From positions 21,610,477 through 21,674,476 of the forward strand of contig CAIIXF020000004.1 in assembly GCA_903813345.2 (NCBI GenBank): a stretch of DNA of 64,000 nt, read 5' to 3'. Below are positions 1 through 12,081 of the stretch, piece after piece. The position numbers and the translations under genes are program-made. The notes beneath the pieces were generated by a model. The model made no database searches. It was not told the DNA's origin and saw only the letters and a list, made by a program, of their open reading frames with translations. Each line of letters opens with the position of its first letter. Positions within the stretch are counted from its first letter, which is position 1. Origin of the DNA: Owenia fusiformis. Lineage: Eukaryota > Annelida > Polychaeta > Sabellida > Oweniidae.

Positions 1-859
1 GAAAAATGGCCGCCATTTTAAAATTCAGCGGCCATCTTGAAAATTGAACTCGAACAGATCTACTGTGTCCAAGGGCGTTACAATACCCGGGAATTTATCG
101 GTTCGTCCAGTACTTGTTTGTGATAGCGCCCTCTGTAGGTCACTGTGCTTATAGCCTACAGTAATACGGGGTAGGATATCGGGAATTCGGTCAGTTTCTA
201 TCCGTCGATTTCGCTATGAATTGAAGCAAGTGTGACCACTTTATCCACTTAAACAATTTGATAATTGATTAAATCTTTAAACAAAATCGATAAACACGTT
301 ATACACTCCCTATCTCCTTAGAAATTAGCATGTATTTATGGATTGTGTTTTCGAACAAGGCTCGACCCACCCCAATAGGGAAATCCTTATGCTAATTAGT
401 ATGACGTCATATTTTCCTGGGGAATCCTAGATTTCAAGGCCTCAGTCTGTTATTGTGTCAAATGTAAACGCTCTTGGGACGCTCTTTTGCAGACAGAAAA
501 TTGACAGATTAGCTTTTAACTTTCAGCTTTGATGTTTAAATATTCTGTATTTCTACCGGACTTCTTGCTGAATATCATATAATGTTATAACTTGATTTGG
601 ATCATTGCCTGATTGATCATTCTGAAATTTTGATTGTGATTCATGATTGATTGGCAAGAAAAATAATTCCTATTGTTTTCCAGCGAAGTCAAAATGTTAC
701 AGCATGAGTTATAATGTCGAGTTTGCATCATGTTAAATTCTGCTAGTGATTAGAAGTCCATGCACAAGCATACACATAAGAGACAAACACACCCAGGCTC
801 CAGGCCGTGGATGGAAATATAAAACTATTTAAGGCACAAACTGGTATTAATAGACCGAC

Positions 860-1020
860 ACTGCATCAAATGTGGAATTTCTAGTAATTTCTAGACGTGC
901 TTAGTCGGTCTAGGAACTCCGTGTATCTAGAGATTTCTAGGCGTACTTAGATGTGCTTAGAGCTGGCGTGGACAGAGCGTGACTAGAGTCTAGAAATCTC
1001 TAAGCACGCCGTGGTTAGAC
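860..1020. repeat. CTAG-rich hairpin repeat, copy 1
   Basis: It begins with ACTGCATCAAATGTGGAAT and continues as overlapping inverted words such as TCTAGAAATCTC and GTGCTTAGACGTGC. The same start recurs at 8618, and the same internal words at 9360-9555. The self-complementary words would fold into several hairpins. It is probably one end or a solo copy of the element at 8618-9555. No coding potential is seen. Confidence 0.6.
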
Positions 1021-2999
1021 ACAAGACAAAATTAGTCGTTATTAAATTGCCATGTGAGATTTTGCGCTATATATGGAAACATTTAAATTATAATTTACCG
1101 CACGTGTTAATATTTCGTGTTTTGCTTTAGCTAAATACGGGATATCAAATCAAAAAGAGTATGTTTTCACTTTATATCCGATTTGAGTCACGAAAACAGA
1201 GGAGTTACATCGCAACATGGCTTAATTGTTAATTGTTATAAATTAAGAGGGTCTGTTTAAATGGGTATTTCCACTAATCAACACCCATTATTTCGCATTG
1301 ACAAGTACCAGGTATGGGGGGGGGGCTAACTTATTCCAGGGGTGGGGTCACATTTGATATTTGTTCAAAAATCACACGAAAACTGCTCAAAATGGTGAAA
1401 GAATAACTGGCCGGTGGATGCAGTATTATTTTAAACAATACATTACTGTCGGCGAAGGGGAGGGGGCTAACATATAGTTGAAATTACAGAATACGCTACC
1501 TTAATTTTTGATGATCTATAAACATAATCTTGTCATAAACAACTACTGATTTATATATGTGAACGGATATTTGTAAATTTGGTTTAAAAAGAAACTGAAT
1601 ATAAGGTAAAAATGAGGGAGACACAGACGTCGGAAGAGTGGGGATAAAATCTAATCAACACTAAGGTGAGACAGAATGAGAATCATATGTCTGGACTCAC
1701 AAGATTTTCATAAACATATTTGTTGATTGCTCACGAAAACAAAAACAAATTTCAGGGTTCACTGGCATCATACAATATTTGCAAAATGGGGGAGTGCATT
1801 TTCCCAGGATTTAAAACAATGCTTTACTTTAAATGTCGCCCCTCATACTAGCATACGCGTTAACTATCAGATTCAGTAGCACCCTGCCCTTGATATATTA
1901 ATACATAGTTTTCTTGCACCCCTTTTCAAAAATACAACGAACTAAATACATAGTAATAATGATCTTCGAATTGATTTCTTTGATCTGTAATCTAGATCAC
2001 ACAATAACTAATTAACTGTTTGATTGCGTTTTTGCTTCTTCAAAGACGGGATATCCCAAAATTACCTTGATTACAGCATTGGCTTTCAAGAGAGTCCATG
2101 ATTGCAGTCTACATGGTCTATAGGCTATTTTTAATTCCTCGTTATTTTAGTTGTGTATCTTTGAATCTGATTATCATATACAATTTACTTTAACCAATTT
2201 TACCCGTTTTTTGAACTTCAAAACTGTCACATACATATTGGTGCGTGGTCCCTATAATCATATTAGGACCAATAACAAATAACATAGTTAAAACTGGAAA
2301 ACATACAATACATATTCATCATCTCGTCTATTTCTCCGGTTTGTATCTCCCGGTAATCTTTATGCCTTGAGCCACCCCCCCCCCCCCTTACAGATACTTT
2401 AGATACACTTATTTTTACGCTACTTAATTTGACGAATTTGCTCAATTTCAAATATTGGCGGCTATTTAATTTGGCGGAATCAGGACTGAAGTTTAATTTT
2501 TGTCTATGTTTATGCATGGGCTATCAAAAGATTCTCTTGAAAGCCCATGGTTTATGTCATTAGGACTGGTATAAACTATGTTAATTTGGCGGATTTTCTG
2601 ACTCCGTCAATCCGTCTAATTAAAACGGGAGCCAAATTAAGTATCTTCAGTTATATCAATATTATTTTGTATCTATCTGACATTATAATTTCGAAGAGAG
2701 ATTCTCCCGGGGACATTCGGGATTTCGAACATAATAAACTTAATTTGAAATTGAATCTGAAATTCAGTCAGAATGGAATACATGGACCTGGTTACATGGT
2801 TTATCTTATTCTAAATGGACAAATAAGATCGCAGGGGCAGGAAACTCCCCCGTAGTTGACATTTTGTTCATATAAAAGGCATTTGCATTAATCCTTTTGA
2901 TAACATTCTTTCGTAGTTGGTCTCTTGACCCGAAACATTCTGGCTACAACAATACAATTGAATTTTAGAGAACAAATTGTGACTAACCGCCCTAAGAGG

Positions 3000-3310
3000 A
3001 ACGTTGGAGCTTTTTAAGACCACATTAAGCCCCTACTTTAACTAACATCCTAATCCATGTTAAAGCCAAGCTTTTCCAGAATATCTTCAATCAATCCTCA
3101 ACCCCTGTTAAAGACTCATTTTACAGGGTGTCTACACCGGGGCCTACCCCTTGACCCTCGTTAAAATCCTACTTTTGAAGGTAACATACCCCTTCAACCT
3201 CCCTTCAAAACCCTACTTGTACATGGTACATGTACCTACCCCTAAATCCCATGTTAAAGTCCTTATATTTGCCGGGTACATACATACCCCCTCCCTCTCA
3301 AGCCGTACTT
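3000..3310. repeat. Degenerate ~60-bp tandem repeat
   Basis: The words 'gttaaa', 'cctacttttg' and 'acatacccc' recur every 55-65 bases in five or so poorly conserved units. It looks like an old pyrimidine-rich minisatellite. Unit boundaries cannot be fixed by eye. Confidence 0.4.
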
Positions 3311-4477
3311 TTGCTGTTTCCCACAACTGAATTCATTTGTGAACTATTATTTTGCTATAATGAATCCTGGTGGATGTGATATCTGTAAAATATACAAAAT
3401 GTACATTATATATGCGGTCTGGGGTGTGAAGGGGTTCACTTTTAAAAAAACAATTTGGGGGTCTCACTTTTGACAATCAGAGACAAAGGTCTCAAATTTG
3501 TTAAACAAAACATGGAATGCCCATGAACCAATTATGAAATATTATCAAATGAAAACAAAATATTAATTCCTTATAATCCAAATACTTCCTTGTCTTTATA
3601 ACTGCTGAACCACCTTGATTACAGAAGATATACCGTGGAGTAGTCAAGAAATAGTTTTTCAAGCTCAGGACCTATAGCCATTTATCATGTGGATCGACAC
3701 TATTTATTTGCATAGATATGTCACTGGCCTTGGGGAGGCACATGATGCCTTCTAGCAATTTCAGATTTGTATTGTTTGAACTTCTATTTTGTTTAATGCA
3801 CACTTCTGATCACCATATCAAATCATTTGAATCGTAAATATGATCATTCAAATAATTTTAATTTAGGAAAATGTAAATATACAATTTACAAATACATAAT
3901 TTGCACGAGTCTCGGGTTTGAATGAATTAAAATGACGTAAGCTAAGTGTAAAATTTTTGAAAAAAGCCTATCAAAAGACGAATTGTTTTTTGAATACTTT
4001 GCGAGGAAATCAATATTGATGTACCGTATTGAAGTCATAAACAACAGCTTCGAGATGTCAGCCCGAAGACTATCTCCCGGTTGTCATGTTTATTTAGGAA
4101 ACTGCTGGTTGTAATCATAATAGGAAAAACGGCAAAAAGTGTGTATCAAAATCCGTTGAAATCTGCTTACAGGTAATACATTTGTATTATCAAAAATACA
4201 ATCTTGTCCTGACCATCGTGAATCCTGAACATTCCAAAAAGGGCATATTTTGTATTCACCTTGACATAATGTACATGTAACTGTGTCTAGGTGATCTTCA
4301 GTCAGTGACAGTTGTAGAGACTAGTTGCAACTTTAAAAAGAAAAAAAATTAAAACGAAAAAAAGACACTATTTGCAACTGGTGATGTTTTCCATGGAAAG
4401 CCGTGAGCACGCTTTGCAAACTATCTCTGGACTCTCTCTCTCTCTCTCTCTGGACGGCAGAGGGGGGGGGGGGGGGG

Positions 4478-4672
4478 GGTTGCGATGAGTGCGAAGGCAC
4501 CCCCCCCCCCAAAAAAAAAGCTTATAAAAATATAACCATTGGATAGAAGAAATGAGCTTTCAATTTTTTTATTTGAAGTTTCAATCTCATTTTTGAAGAA
4601 TTTTGAAAACTTCAAAATAAATCTTAACATTTTTTGGGCTTGCTTATGAGTTATGCCACGATCGCACATCAT
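4478..4672. repeat. Poly-C/GCGATCGCA element, copy 1
   Basis: An 18-base G run and a C run flank a segment containing 'tttgaagaattttgaaaacttcaaaataaatc' followed by 'ggcttgcttatg'. The same arrangement, diverged, is found at 8729-8930 and also ends in a GCGATCGCAACC plus poly-C block. This is a short interspersed repeat family. A (TC)n tract (4432-4451) adjoins it. The 83-codon minus-strand frame across it is an accident of the repeat. Confidence 0.5.
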
Positions 4673-4803
4673 GAAATCTCATTTCTTCTCAGTCCTGAAG
4701 TGATGTTTCAGGTGAAACAGAAAGATGCTATGAGTTTCAGAATGGGATCGCACCACATGGGGAGTAGCTTCCAGAAAGATTAGAATAGGGTGGATGGGGT
4801 ACT

Positions 4804-4897
4804 GTAGCCTTGCCCAAGTCGTATCTTTTTCCTATCTTGATTTCTATTATTCAAGATCAGATAAGTAAAAAATACCGACTTGGAAAAGGCTAAGGAT
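4804..4897. repeat. Imperfect hairpin, MITE-like
   Basis: Arms of about 40 bases (starting TAGCCTTGCCCAAGTCGTAT; the complement of the right arm starts TAGCCTTTTCCAAGTCGGTA) are separated by only a few bases. The size and shape fit a foldback or miniature inverted-repeat element. No target duplication was identified. Confidence 0.5.
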
Positions 4898-7800
4898 GGG
4901 GGTGCAAGAAGGTATCCCGGCATAAATAATGTCAGATCAACATCCTAGATATAGTGATATCTGGACACCCCCTCCCCCATCTAACGGCCCTGAGATTCAA
5001 AGAGCTCTTTGAAAGTGTCCAAAAAATGATGAAAACTGCATGTTGAAATTTTGGCCAGTAAGAGTTCCAGCCCCCCCCCCCCATGTACCCTTGGCTCTTA
5101 CCATGGACATGGAGGAAATTTAGGAGTCATTTTCAAATGCCTGATTACAAGATTACAGTGATTTATTTCCGCCCTTACATAACAGTGTTGTTGGTGGGCA
5201 GAGGAAATCGAGTATGTATTGATCTAGTTAATTAGTGATTACAGATAGATTAAAGGAAAAGTGACTTGAAAGTGAATTCTCAAAATTGAGAATTCTGATT
5301 GTAATCAAAACGATATGAATTGATACTAATCGCACGGACATGGACTAGTATTTTGAATCATTTCATATCCTATCCAAAAGCATGTGAAATCAAATGATCA
5401 AGCTACATTATTTATTGACACTTAAATAAGGGACAATATTTTTTGTTACCTTTTATGTTAGTCTCAGATGTTGCTTGCAATTGTTTGAGTTTTTGAGGCG
5501 TACTTATGGCCACTTGTGTAATCATTAGAGTTTTTAATGCGCACTTTTGGTCTATATAGGCCTGTCATTAAGGTACATTCTAAAATTGTCTCAGTTTATC
5601 AGGTTTAGATTTGGTCATTTTGACTATATATAATTGTTAAGTTTTAAGCGCAGTTTTGGTCTATATGCTTATAATAGAAAACTTTAAGGAGATGATTTGG
5701 TCTACGCTACCCTTTGCATTCGATTGACTTAACTTCTTAAAAGAGAGCTTCGTCTTCGTAGTTTAACTAGACTCTGCACGCAGGGTAGGTCTACGCCATA
5801 ACAAAACCTTTAAAAAGAGGCATACTATTGGTCTAGACCTGAAAGTAAGGCGTATTAGAGGTCTACTTTTAGTTTACCCCTCAAAAATCTATCAAAACGT
5901 AATTTGAATAAATGAACGTTTTATCATCTTCATGGAACATTAGACCTTAATTACTCAGTTACCATATTCGGGTGGGGTACATCTTTTACTTTTTACATTT
6001 TATATTGATCATATTTTTGCCCTCCGGCTACTGGGCAAAGTCCGATTACTGGTACAGAGAAATAGAGCCCAATCTAGAAAATAAAAGATGGAATCATTAC
6101 CCCCCCCCCCCCATACCTTCACTATAATTAAGTCGTTGGTGAGTTCGGATGTTTTTCAAGTTTAAGTTTATGCTCAATCCAGATAACATCTTCTTTATAA
6201 TAAAAGTAAAAAGTACTTTTATGTAGATATATCTCCGATATCTATACATTTCCTGTAAGAATGTGGCAACGAAAATGGGGCAACAAGACCTGGGCCTAAT
6301 GCATTTCTAGTTATCTGTTTTCCTGGTTTGTTTGACACAGAGACATGTTTGAAATGGGTAAACATTGCAATCGGTATGTTTCAAGGAGGCCTCGGGGGGG
6401 AATGACGACCCATGAAACCTAGAACCTAGAAAATCATGTTTATAAATTATAGATCAAGATATAATATTTTCAGGCCCGTAGCCAGTCGTCGTTTTGTGAA
6501 GAGGGGGTGGGTGATTAGCAGCATTAGAAGTCGATCAATCAATCAATCACTTTTTGCTATCATCTAATGACGCTACAGAACAAAATAATACATTTGTCTC
6601 CGGAATTACTGGAAGTTTTAATAACATGTACAATTTCCTGGGAACGATAGATGTATGTGCAATGTCCGAATAAATGATTGTGGCAAAGATTGCGATTTGC
6701 TAGATTCTGATTTTGGAATTTCTTTGATCAAATTGTACCTCACACGCAATGTCAGAAGTGAGATTGAATGTCCAAATAGCATAGTAAGAGCCCGACTAAG
6801 AGATGCCATTCCATTTTCTTGACGGGAGATTTATCGCTCAATCCCACACTAGACATTTAATGTTAAATAACAGTGAGATCTAAAATTCATATCTTAAAAT
6901 CTAAAGTCGAGTTTAGTCAGAGATTATAATTTCATTGGTAAAATGCAATCAGAAAGAACCTTTAGTAATAGTTGTTTATTTTAATGAGAGATTCATAAAT
7001 TGGAACTTAAGTTGTAGCCACCATTTGTGAAGATTGCTGGGTCTAACACCTCAGTAGAGTATACCCCCTCCAAAATCACAACCACAGTCTATTTTTTAAT
7101 TAAAACTCTTTCCCTATCCTATAATGAAAATTAATATAATTGGAGTGAATTGCATGCATTTCGAATGAAGTTATCATATTTTTAGTATTTTATTAGTTCA
7201 AACAGGTTTACATAAGATGCATAATTTGACAAAGGGAAACATTTCAATTTCTAACTCTACAATTGTAATCATACATGTACATACCAGACACGTGTATACA
7301 TATGCATCATCATGATCTTCACTGAACATTATAAACAAGAGCGAATAGGGGAGGGGGGGGAACTTGGATTACGTCCTTTAGAATGCAGGTTTAGAAAACT
7401 GCAATAGATGCCATTTTTCATGATAGGGGGGTTATGAAGGAACTTGAGTTCTTCTGGGAAAATGAGGAGTCTTCAATGGTGCATCGACATAACATGGACC
7501 GGTGAAATACATGATGGTATCCTGATCATTGGAATGGTTAATGGTGTATTTGAATAGTGCTCACAATGGTGAAAAGCTGCACGCTTTTGAAAGATCTAGA
7601 CTTTTTGGCCGGGGGGGGGGGGGACTTTCACCAACCCTTCCAAAGGGACACGATACATTTCTCGAGGGCTCAGAGGGCCAGAGGTTAATATCATGTTGTC
7701 ACAGGGTATAAAACCTTAGGCCATATTCAATTCCGATCATGATATTCCTAACTCTCTTCAATGAAATCTGAAGTTCGAAGTCCATATCTAAACTTTGTAT

Positions 7801-8617
7801 GATGAAACAAAACCAGAAGTCTTATATCATAAGTCTACAAAATATCCGATGACTTAAAATGACATTTTGAAATTTTATTGAATAATATAAACACACCAGC
7901 ATAAAAAAAAATCAACGAAACAATATAACAGCGACCAAACAAAATCGCTTGTTGCTCAGATGTCTATGACTTTAACTGTGTCAGAGCATGATGATGAAAT
8001 TACCATTCGCCTGTGTTTAATAGGCTCAAACAGAGCTTCATACCCCTTTTTTTCAAAATCTCTTAATTTTCAAATGGGATCTAAGAATTCAATTTTTGTT
8101 AGCGAGTTTTGAGGTGAATGCGATTTTTGTGAGAGGGAATGGGCAGGACAATGCGATTTTCTTTTCAAGCGATGGACGATGGGCGGTAAACACAATATCG
8201 CGTCTTCATTACGTACCCCTTCCATTAGATTGGCAATCGTGTGTTTTCATTTCGAAGCATATCAATATTTAAATCTAATTATTTCCTCAATTGCAATGCT
8301 AGATCTAGTAGTTCAGTTATTTGTGATATTTGACGAATTTATCTAAATCGCCAATCATAATCAGGCTTTGATTAGATAGGTGGCCGAAAAAGGGATCCTG
8401 TTACTAATTTTATGGAGGGGGGGGGTGTATGTAATATCGACCACCGTCCAAACAATTATTTCCTGCACTATAGGAGAAAGTACTCTTTAAAAAATCAAAA
8501 AACTATTTTGAATCATCGTTCTGTAATTGTGCAAAGGAGTTTTTGTTTTTAGCGTAACGTACACTGTATTTTAATTCTTTAATAAGATTAATTTCAATAT
8601 GATTCGCAAGTATAATC

Positions 8618-9555
8618 ACTGCATCAAATGTGGAATATCTTGCAATTTCTAGACGTAGGATGGTCTAGAAACTCCACGTATCTACCGGGAGAGGCAACTT
8701 AAATGAATATGCTAATTGCGTCCATAGGCGAAGCAAGGGGGGGGTGCAATAAAGATAAAACCATGAGAAAGAAAAAGCTCAATTTTGAAGAAATTTTTGT
8801 AAAATTCAAAATAAATCACAATTTTATGGCTTGTTTATGCAACAATCGCAACCCCGTGACTGAAAACCGAAAAGTTTTTGGCGATCGCAACCCCCCCCCC
8901 CCCCATCCTGAATGAAAGCTGCCTTCGCCCCTGCCCTATATCAATTAGTAATGATACGGTACATTGCATACACAATATGAACACATAGTCTTTTCATCCA
9001 TTTGGTCAGACGCACAATAATAATACTATTCTAGTATCTTGCTTGATACCGGGGTTTGATGTAACAACTTGATAGATGCCCGGGAAAAAACATTTTTACT
9101 AATTATAAGTACAGCTGGTTTGGTATTTTACAAGCTTTAAACAGTACGTGATTTATTATTCAATCATATATGTAAAACGTCATGGTATACGTGAACAGTT
9201 CGTTATACAAAATAATAAATAAAATAGATAAAAGATAAAAAGAAACTAGTATATTTCAGTGAAAATATGTCTAAATTATGAATGTTGATCATAATTGCTT
9301 ATAACAATATACATTCACCTGATTCGATAATTACTTTATTCTAGATTTCAATCATTAGTCTCAAGGCGTGCCAAGACTTTTTGTCACACTCTAAGCACGT
9401 CTTTGCACTGCGTGTGCTTAGACGTGCCTAGAGATGTCTAGAGTTGGTTTCATCGCGTACCTAGACGTGTCAAAACTAGTCACGCCTAAGCACCCGGCGT
9501 GCTTAGACTTAGTTTCTAGACGTGCTTAGTCTAGAAATTCCATTTTTCACGCAGT
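8618..9555. mobile_element. Candidate non-autonomous TIR element, CTAG-rich
   Basis: The left end reads ACTGCATCAAATGTGGAAT. The complement of the right end reads ACTGCGTGAAAAATGGAATT and continues into the same TTTCTAGAC and GTCTAGAAAC words, so the two ends are diverged inverted repeats of roughly 50 bases. The last 200 bases are dense in GTGCTTAGACGTGC-type inverted words. There is no transposase frame inside. A clear target-site duplication was not found. The left part overlaps the second poly-C element (8729-8930). Confidence 0.5.
8729..8930. repeat. Poly-C/GCGATCGCA element, copy 2
   Basis: This is a second copy of the repeat at 4478-4672. It shares the 'tttgaagaaattttt...aaattcaaaataaatc' core and the 'ggcttgtttatg' word and ends at GCGATCGCAA followed by a 14-15 base C run. 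It is nested inside the element at 8618-9555. Confidence 0.5.
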
Positions 9556-10008
9556 GCGATATGTAGTGTCTGCCATGTATTGAAGGTAAACCAATCTGTA
9601 TTATTAATGTTTCTTCTATCAATACATGGGTTGTGCAATAGAAAAGCAATGGCACAATCAAAAATGTGCATATCAATCGTGAATATCTCTCGGTTCAAAG
9701 CTTATTTCCAACAGAATCGTGTCAAAATATGTGTCTGAGTAACAGTTATACATTATAAGATCGCAAACTCTTACCAATTATCAGCCGAATGGCTCATTTT
9801 CAACGAAATGTCCTTAAGACAACAGCCCTGGGTCGCGCCTGAGACCAAAAACTACTTCATATAGCCCTCCCCTAATTATATTGGATAATCACATTTATGC
9901 GTGCGCGCGCAGCTCATCCAATGAACGAAACGCCACTTCCCGCTGAAATCACCGGGTATTGATCTTTCCCTTGCTGTGTCCCTTGGCATCATCATATACA
10001 ATTTGAAC
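9556..10008. other. Intergenic, nothing recognisable
   Basis: Unique-looking AT-rich sequence up to the assembly gap. No gene, repeat family or RNA is recognised. Confidence 0.5.
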
Positions 10009-10508
10009 NNNNNNNNNNNNNNNNNNNNNNNNNNNNNNNNNNNNNNNNNNNNNNNNNNNNNNNNNNNNNNNNNNNNNNNNNNNNNNNNNNNNNNNNNNNN
10101 NNNNNNNNNNNNNNNNNNNNNNNNNNNNNNNNNNNNNNNNNNNNNNNNNNNNNNNNNNNNNNNNNNNNNNNNNNNNNNNNNNNNNNNNNNNNNNNNNNNN
10201 NNNNNNNNNNNNNNNNNNNNNNNNNNNNNNNNNNNNNNNNNNNNNNNNNNNNNNNNNNNNNNNNNNNNNNNNNNNNNNNNNNNNNNNNNNNNNNNNNNNN
10301 NNNNNNNNNNNNNNNNNNNNNNNNNNNNNNNNNNNNNNNNNNNNNNNNNNNNNNNNNNNNNNNNNNNNNNNNNNNNNNNNNNNNNNNNNNNNNNNNNNNN
10401 NNNNNNNNNNNNNNNNNNNNNNNNNNNNNNNNNNNNNNNNNNNNNNNNNNNNNNNNNNNNNNNNNNNNNNNNNNNNNNNNNNNNNNNNNNNNNNNNNNNN
10501 NNNNNNNN
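10009..10508. other. Assembly gap of 500 N
   Basis: Exactly 500 Ns form a fixed-size scaffolding gap of unknown true length. Sequence on its two sides need not be close in the genome. The Polinton-like block starts only about 750 bases to its right, so part of that element may be missing here. Confidence 0.98.
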
Positions 10509-11261
10509 TCGATGTAAGTTTATTAATTCCAAAGTTTCAACATTTGTACAAAATCATTAATTACAAACCTACACACAAAGTTGCAATGTCATCTACTTAG
10601 AAACACGTGTATATTCGATTAGGGTGACATCTTCAAATATTAAAATACTCTGTACGATGCTGACATCTAGTGGTAGTTGGATATCACTACATTGATACAA
10701 ATATATAACATTTATCGAGTATACATATTCAATAATTGTTTAACATTAAACACCGTTGGAATGTAATCATATGATATTGTTTACACGTGTATTGCGATTT
10801 AGCATTGAAATTGCAAACCTCGATTGAGTAAATTAGCATTTGAGGCTTTTTGAACACTGCATCAATGAGGATTTAAACCGACCTCTTTAAGAAAACTTAC
10901 AACTATGTTGTTTTATTTGAAAATTACATTCAGAATTTAAAAAATACCACCAAATAGAATAAATTCTGGTCTTGAATAAATATGCAGATTTCCTAAAATC
11001 TTTTTTAAATACCTTTCCTAGATTTCAATATTGTTTAGCGATTCCTTAATTAAAACAAAAATACAAAGTGAACCGAGAAAGTTGGGAAGATCACATGAAT
11101 TACATGAGTTTAATTGATTTATATCAGTCTAATTAAATACAATGGTAAATGAGATGGCTATAATTAAGTAGGCAAAGTCTGAATTTAGTCCAACAAACAA
11201 GTTTACGCCTACAGGGGGTGATATTCATATCATTGTATTCAAATATGTCCTAATAGAGTGT
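10509..11261. other. AT-rich spacer downstream of the Polinton-like genes
   Basis: No open frame of note and no terminal inverted repeat matching the right flank could be seen. It may still belong to the viral element, since the last gene ends at 11262 and nothing marks a boundary. Confidence 0.45.
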
Positions 11262-11702
11262 TTAAAATGGCAGCCATTTTGCTTTGTTTTTACGAGGTCT
11301 CTTAAGAGCTTTGGCTGAAATACCCGGTACTTTGTACGATGTGGCGCTTCTTTTGTAAATGAACCTAGGTGTATTATCGGTATAGCTAGGCATCCCTATT
11401 GCATCATCATCATCACTGGTTGATAGTCCTGCATCATCATTTTGTTTACTCGAGGTACCTTCCTTAAAGTCGCTATCGGATGGGGCATCCAATTTATTTT
11501 CCGAGGAAAACGTAGATGCATCATTACTCCCGGAATCAACTTGCTTCGTATGACTAGGTTTACGTGTACCTATTCCACCATCCATTTTATTAGTATAAGT
11601 TGGCGTCTGATCTATGGTTTTGTTATTACCCTCCTCAGTTTTACGCATAGAATTTTCGAGTCTGATATATTTATCATAAGGTATCAAAACTGATTTGATC
11701 AT
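11262..11702 (-). CDS. Acidic/Ser-rich Polinton-module protein, unknown function
   Basis: The protein has 146 residues. The N-terminus (about 1-20) is hydrophobic/basic, then come a low-complexity Ser/Asp/Asn/Thr-rich middle (about 30-105, including a run of four Asp near 97-100) and a basic C-terminus with KALKRPRKNKAK that could bind nucleic acid or act as a nuclear signal. Its ATG overlaps the stop of the preceding gene in an ATGA arrangement (11699-11702), as in compact viral genomes, which supports this start. It is the last gene of the minus-strand block. A protein of similar position and layout often follows the small conserved gene in elements of this type (general knowledge). Function is not recognised; a virion or assembly role is a guess. 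Confidence 0.6.
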   Translation of the reverse strand: MIKSVLIPYDKYIRLENSMRKTEEGNNKTIDQTPTYTNKMDGGIGTRKPSHTKQVDSGSNDASTFSSENKLDAPSDSDFKEGTSSKQNDDAGLSTSDDDDAIGMPSYTDNTPRFIYKRSATSYKVPGISAKALKRPRKNKAKWLPF

Positions 11703-12022
11703 AGCTTCAGTTTTTGGATAAAATTATGAACGGATTTAATCAATAGACCCAAAACTGATGTATTACGTTTGATCAAGTCCTTTCTAAACTTCTTGCTTTT
11801 GGATTTGGACGCAATGTGTTGTAAAACTCTTTTATGATGTTTCAATTTTTGTTTATAAAAATTCGTGATAGGGAGACTACCGTGAAGTACGTTAAGAGCT
11901 ACTTCACCTAGAACACGAAGTTGCGTTTCAGTAATTGTATTCAATAAAACTTTCATTTGCTGCAAAGTACTAGTCAAAAGAAATTTTAGGAAGTTTTTAT
12001 TCCTTTTAATAAGTGCTGACAT
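11699..12022 (-). CDS. Small conserved basic protein of Polinton-like elements
   Basis: The protein has 107 residues, is Lys/Leu-rich and predicted mostly helical. Motifs such as LRVLGEVALNVLHG (about 35-48) followed by a basic KQKLKHHKRVLQHIASK stretch (about 57-74) match the pattern of a small protein that commonly accompanies F54H12.2-type capsid genes in invertebrate genomes (recognised by pattern, not by a search). It lies 59 bases downstream of the packaging ATPase on the same strand and overlaps the next gene by four bases. No enzyme motif is present. It could be a minor virion or DNA-condensing protein; this is inference. Confidence 0.7.
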   Translation of the reverse strand: MSALIKRNKNFLKFLLTSTLQQMKVLLNTITETQLRVLGEVALNVLHGSLPITNFYKQKLKHHKRVLQHIASKSKSKKFRKDLIKRNTSVLGLLIKSVHNFIQKLKL

Positions 12023-12081
12023 CGTGACATGTCTTTTATGTGTTGTCCGGTAACCGTCTGGATCTATACTGACACGTTCAA

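Larger units (their letters stand above)
1..8617. other. Repeat-rich intergenic DNA, no gene seen
   Basis: No open frame here resembles a protein family, and the few frames over 60 codons run through homopolymers or simple repeats. The stretch is AT-rich and broken by G or C runs of about 10-18 bases near 1315, 2375, 4462, 5071, 6101, 7612 and 8405. It holds a CTAG-rich repeat (860-1020), a degenerate tandem repeat (about 3000-3310), a hairpin (4804-4897) and a poly-C element (about 4478-4672), listed separately. At 5766-5787 a 22-base word occurs that recurs exactly at 36468-36489. Isolated short exons of a large gene cannot be excluded by eye. Confidence 0.6.

Noticed and set aside
2263-2855. 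Frames of 84 (minus) and 102 (plus) codons
   Set aside because: They overlap repeat words such as TTAATTTGGCGGA and a poly-C run; no protein similarity.
9876-10560. Long frames of 218 and 194 codons on both strands
   Set aside because: They run through the 500-N gap and consist mostly of undetermined residues.
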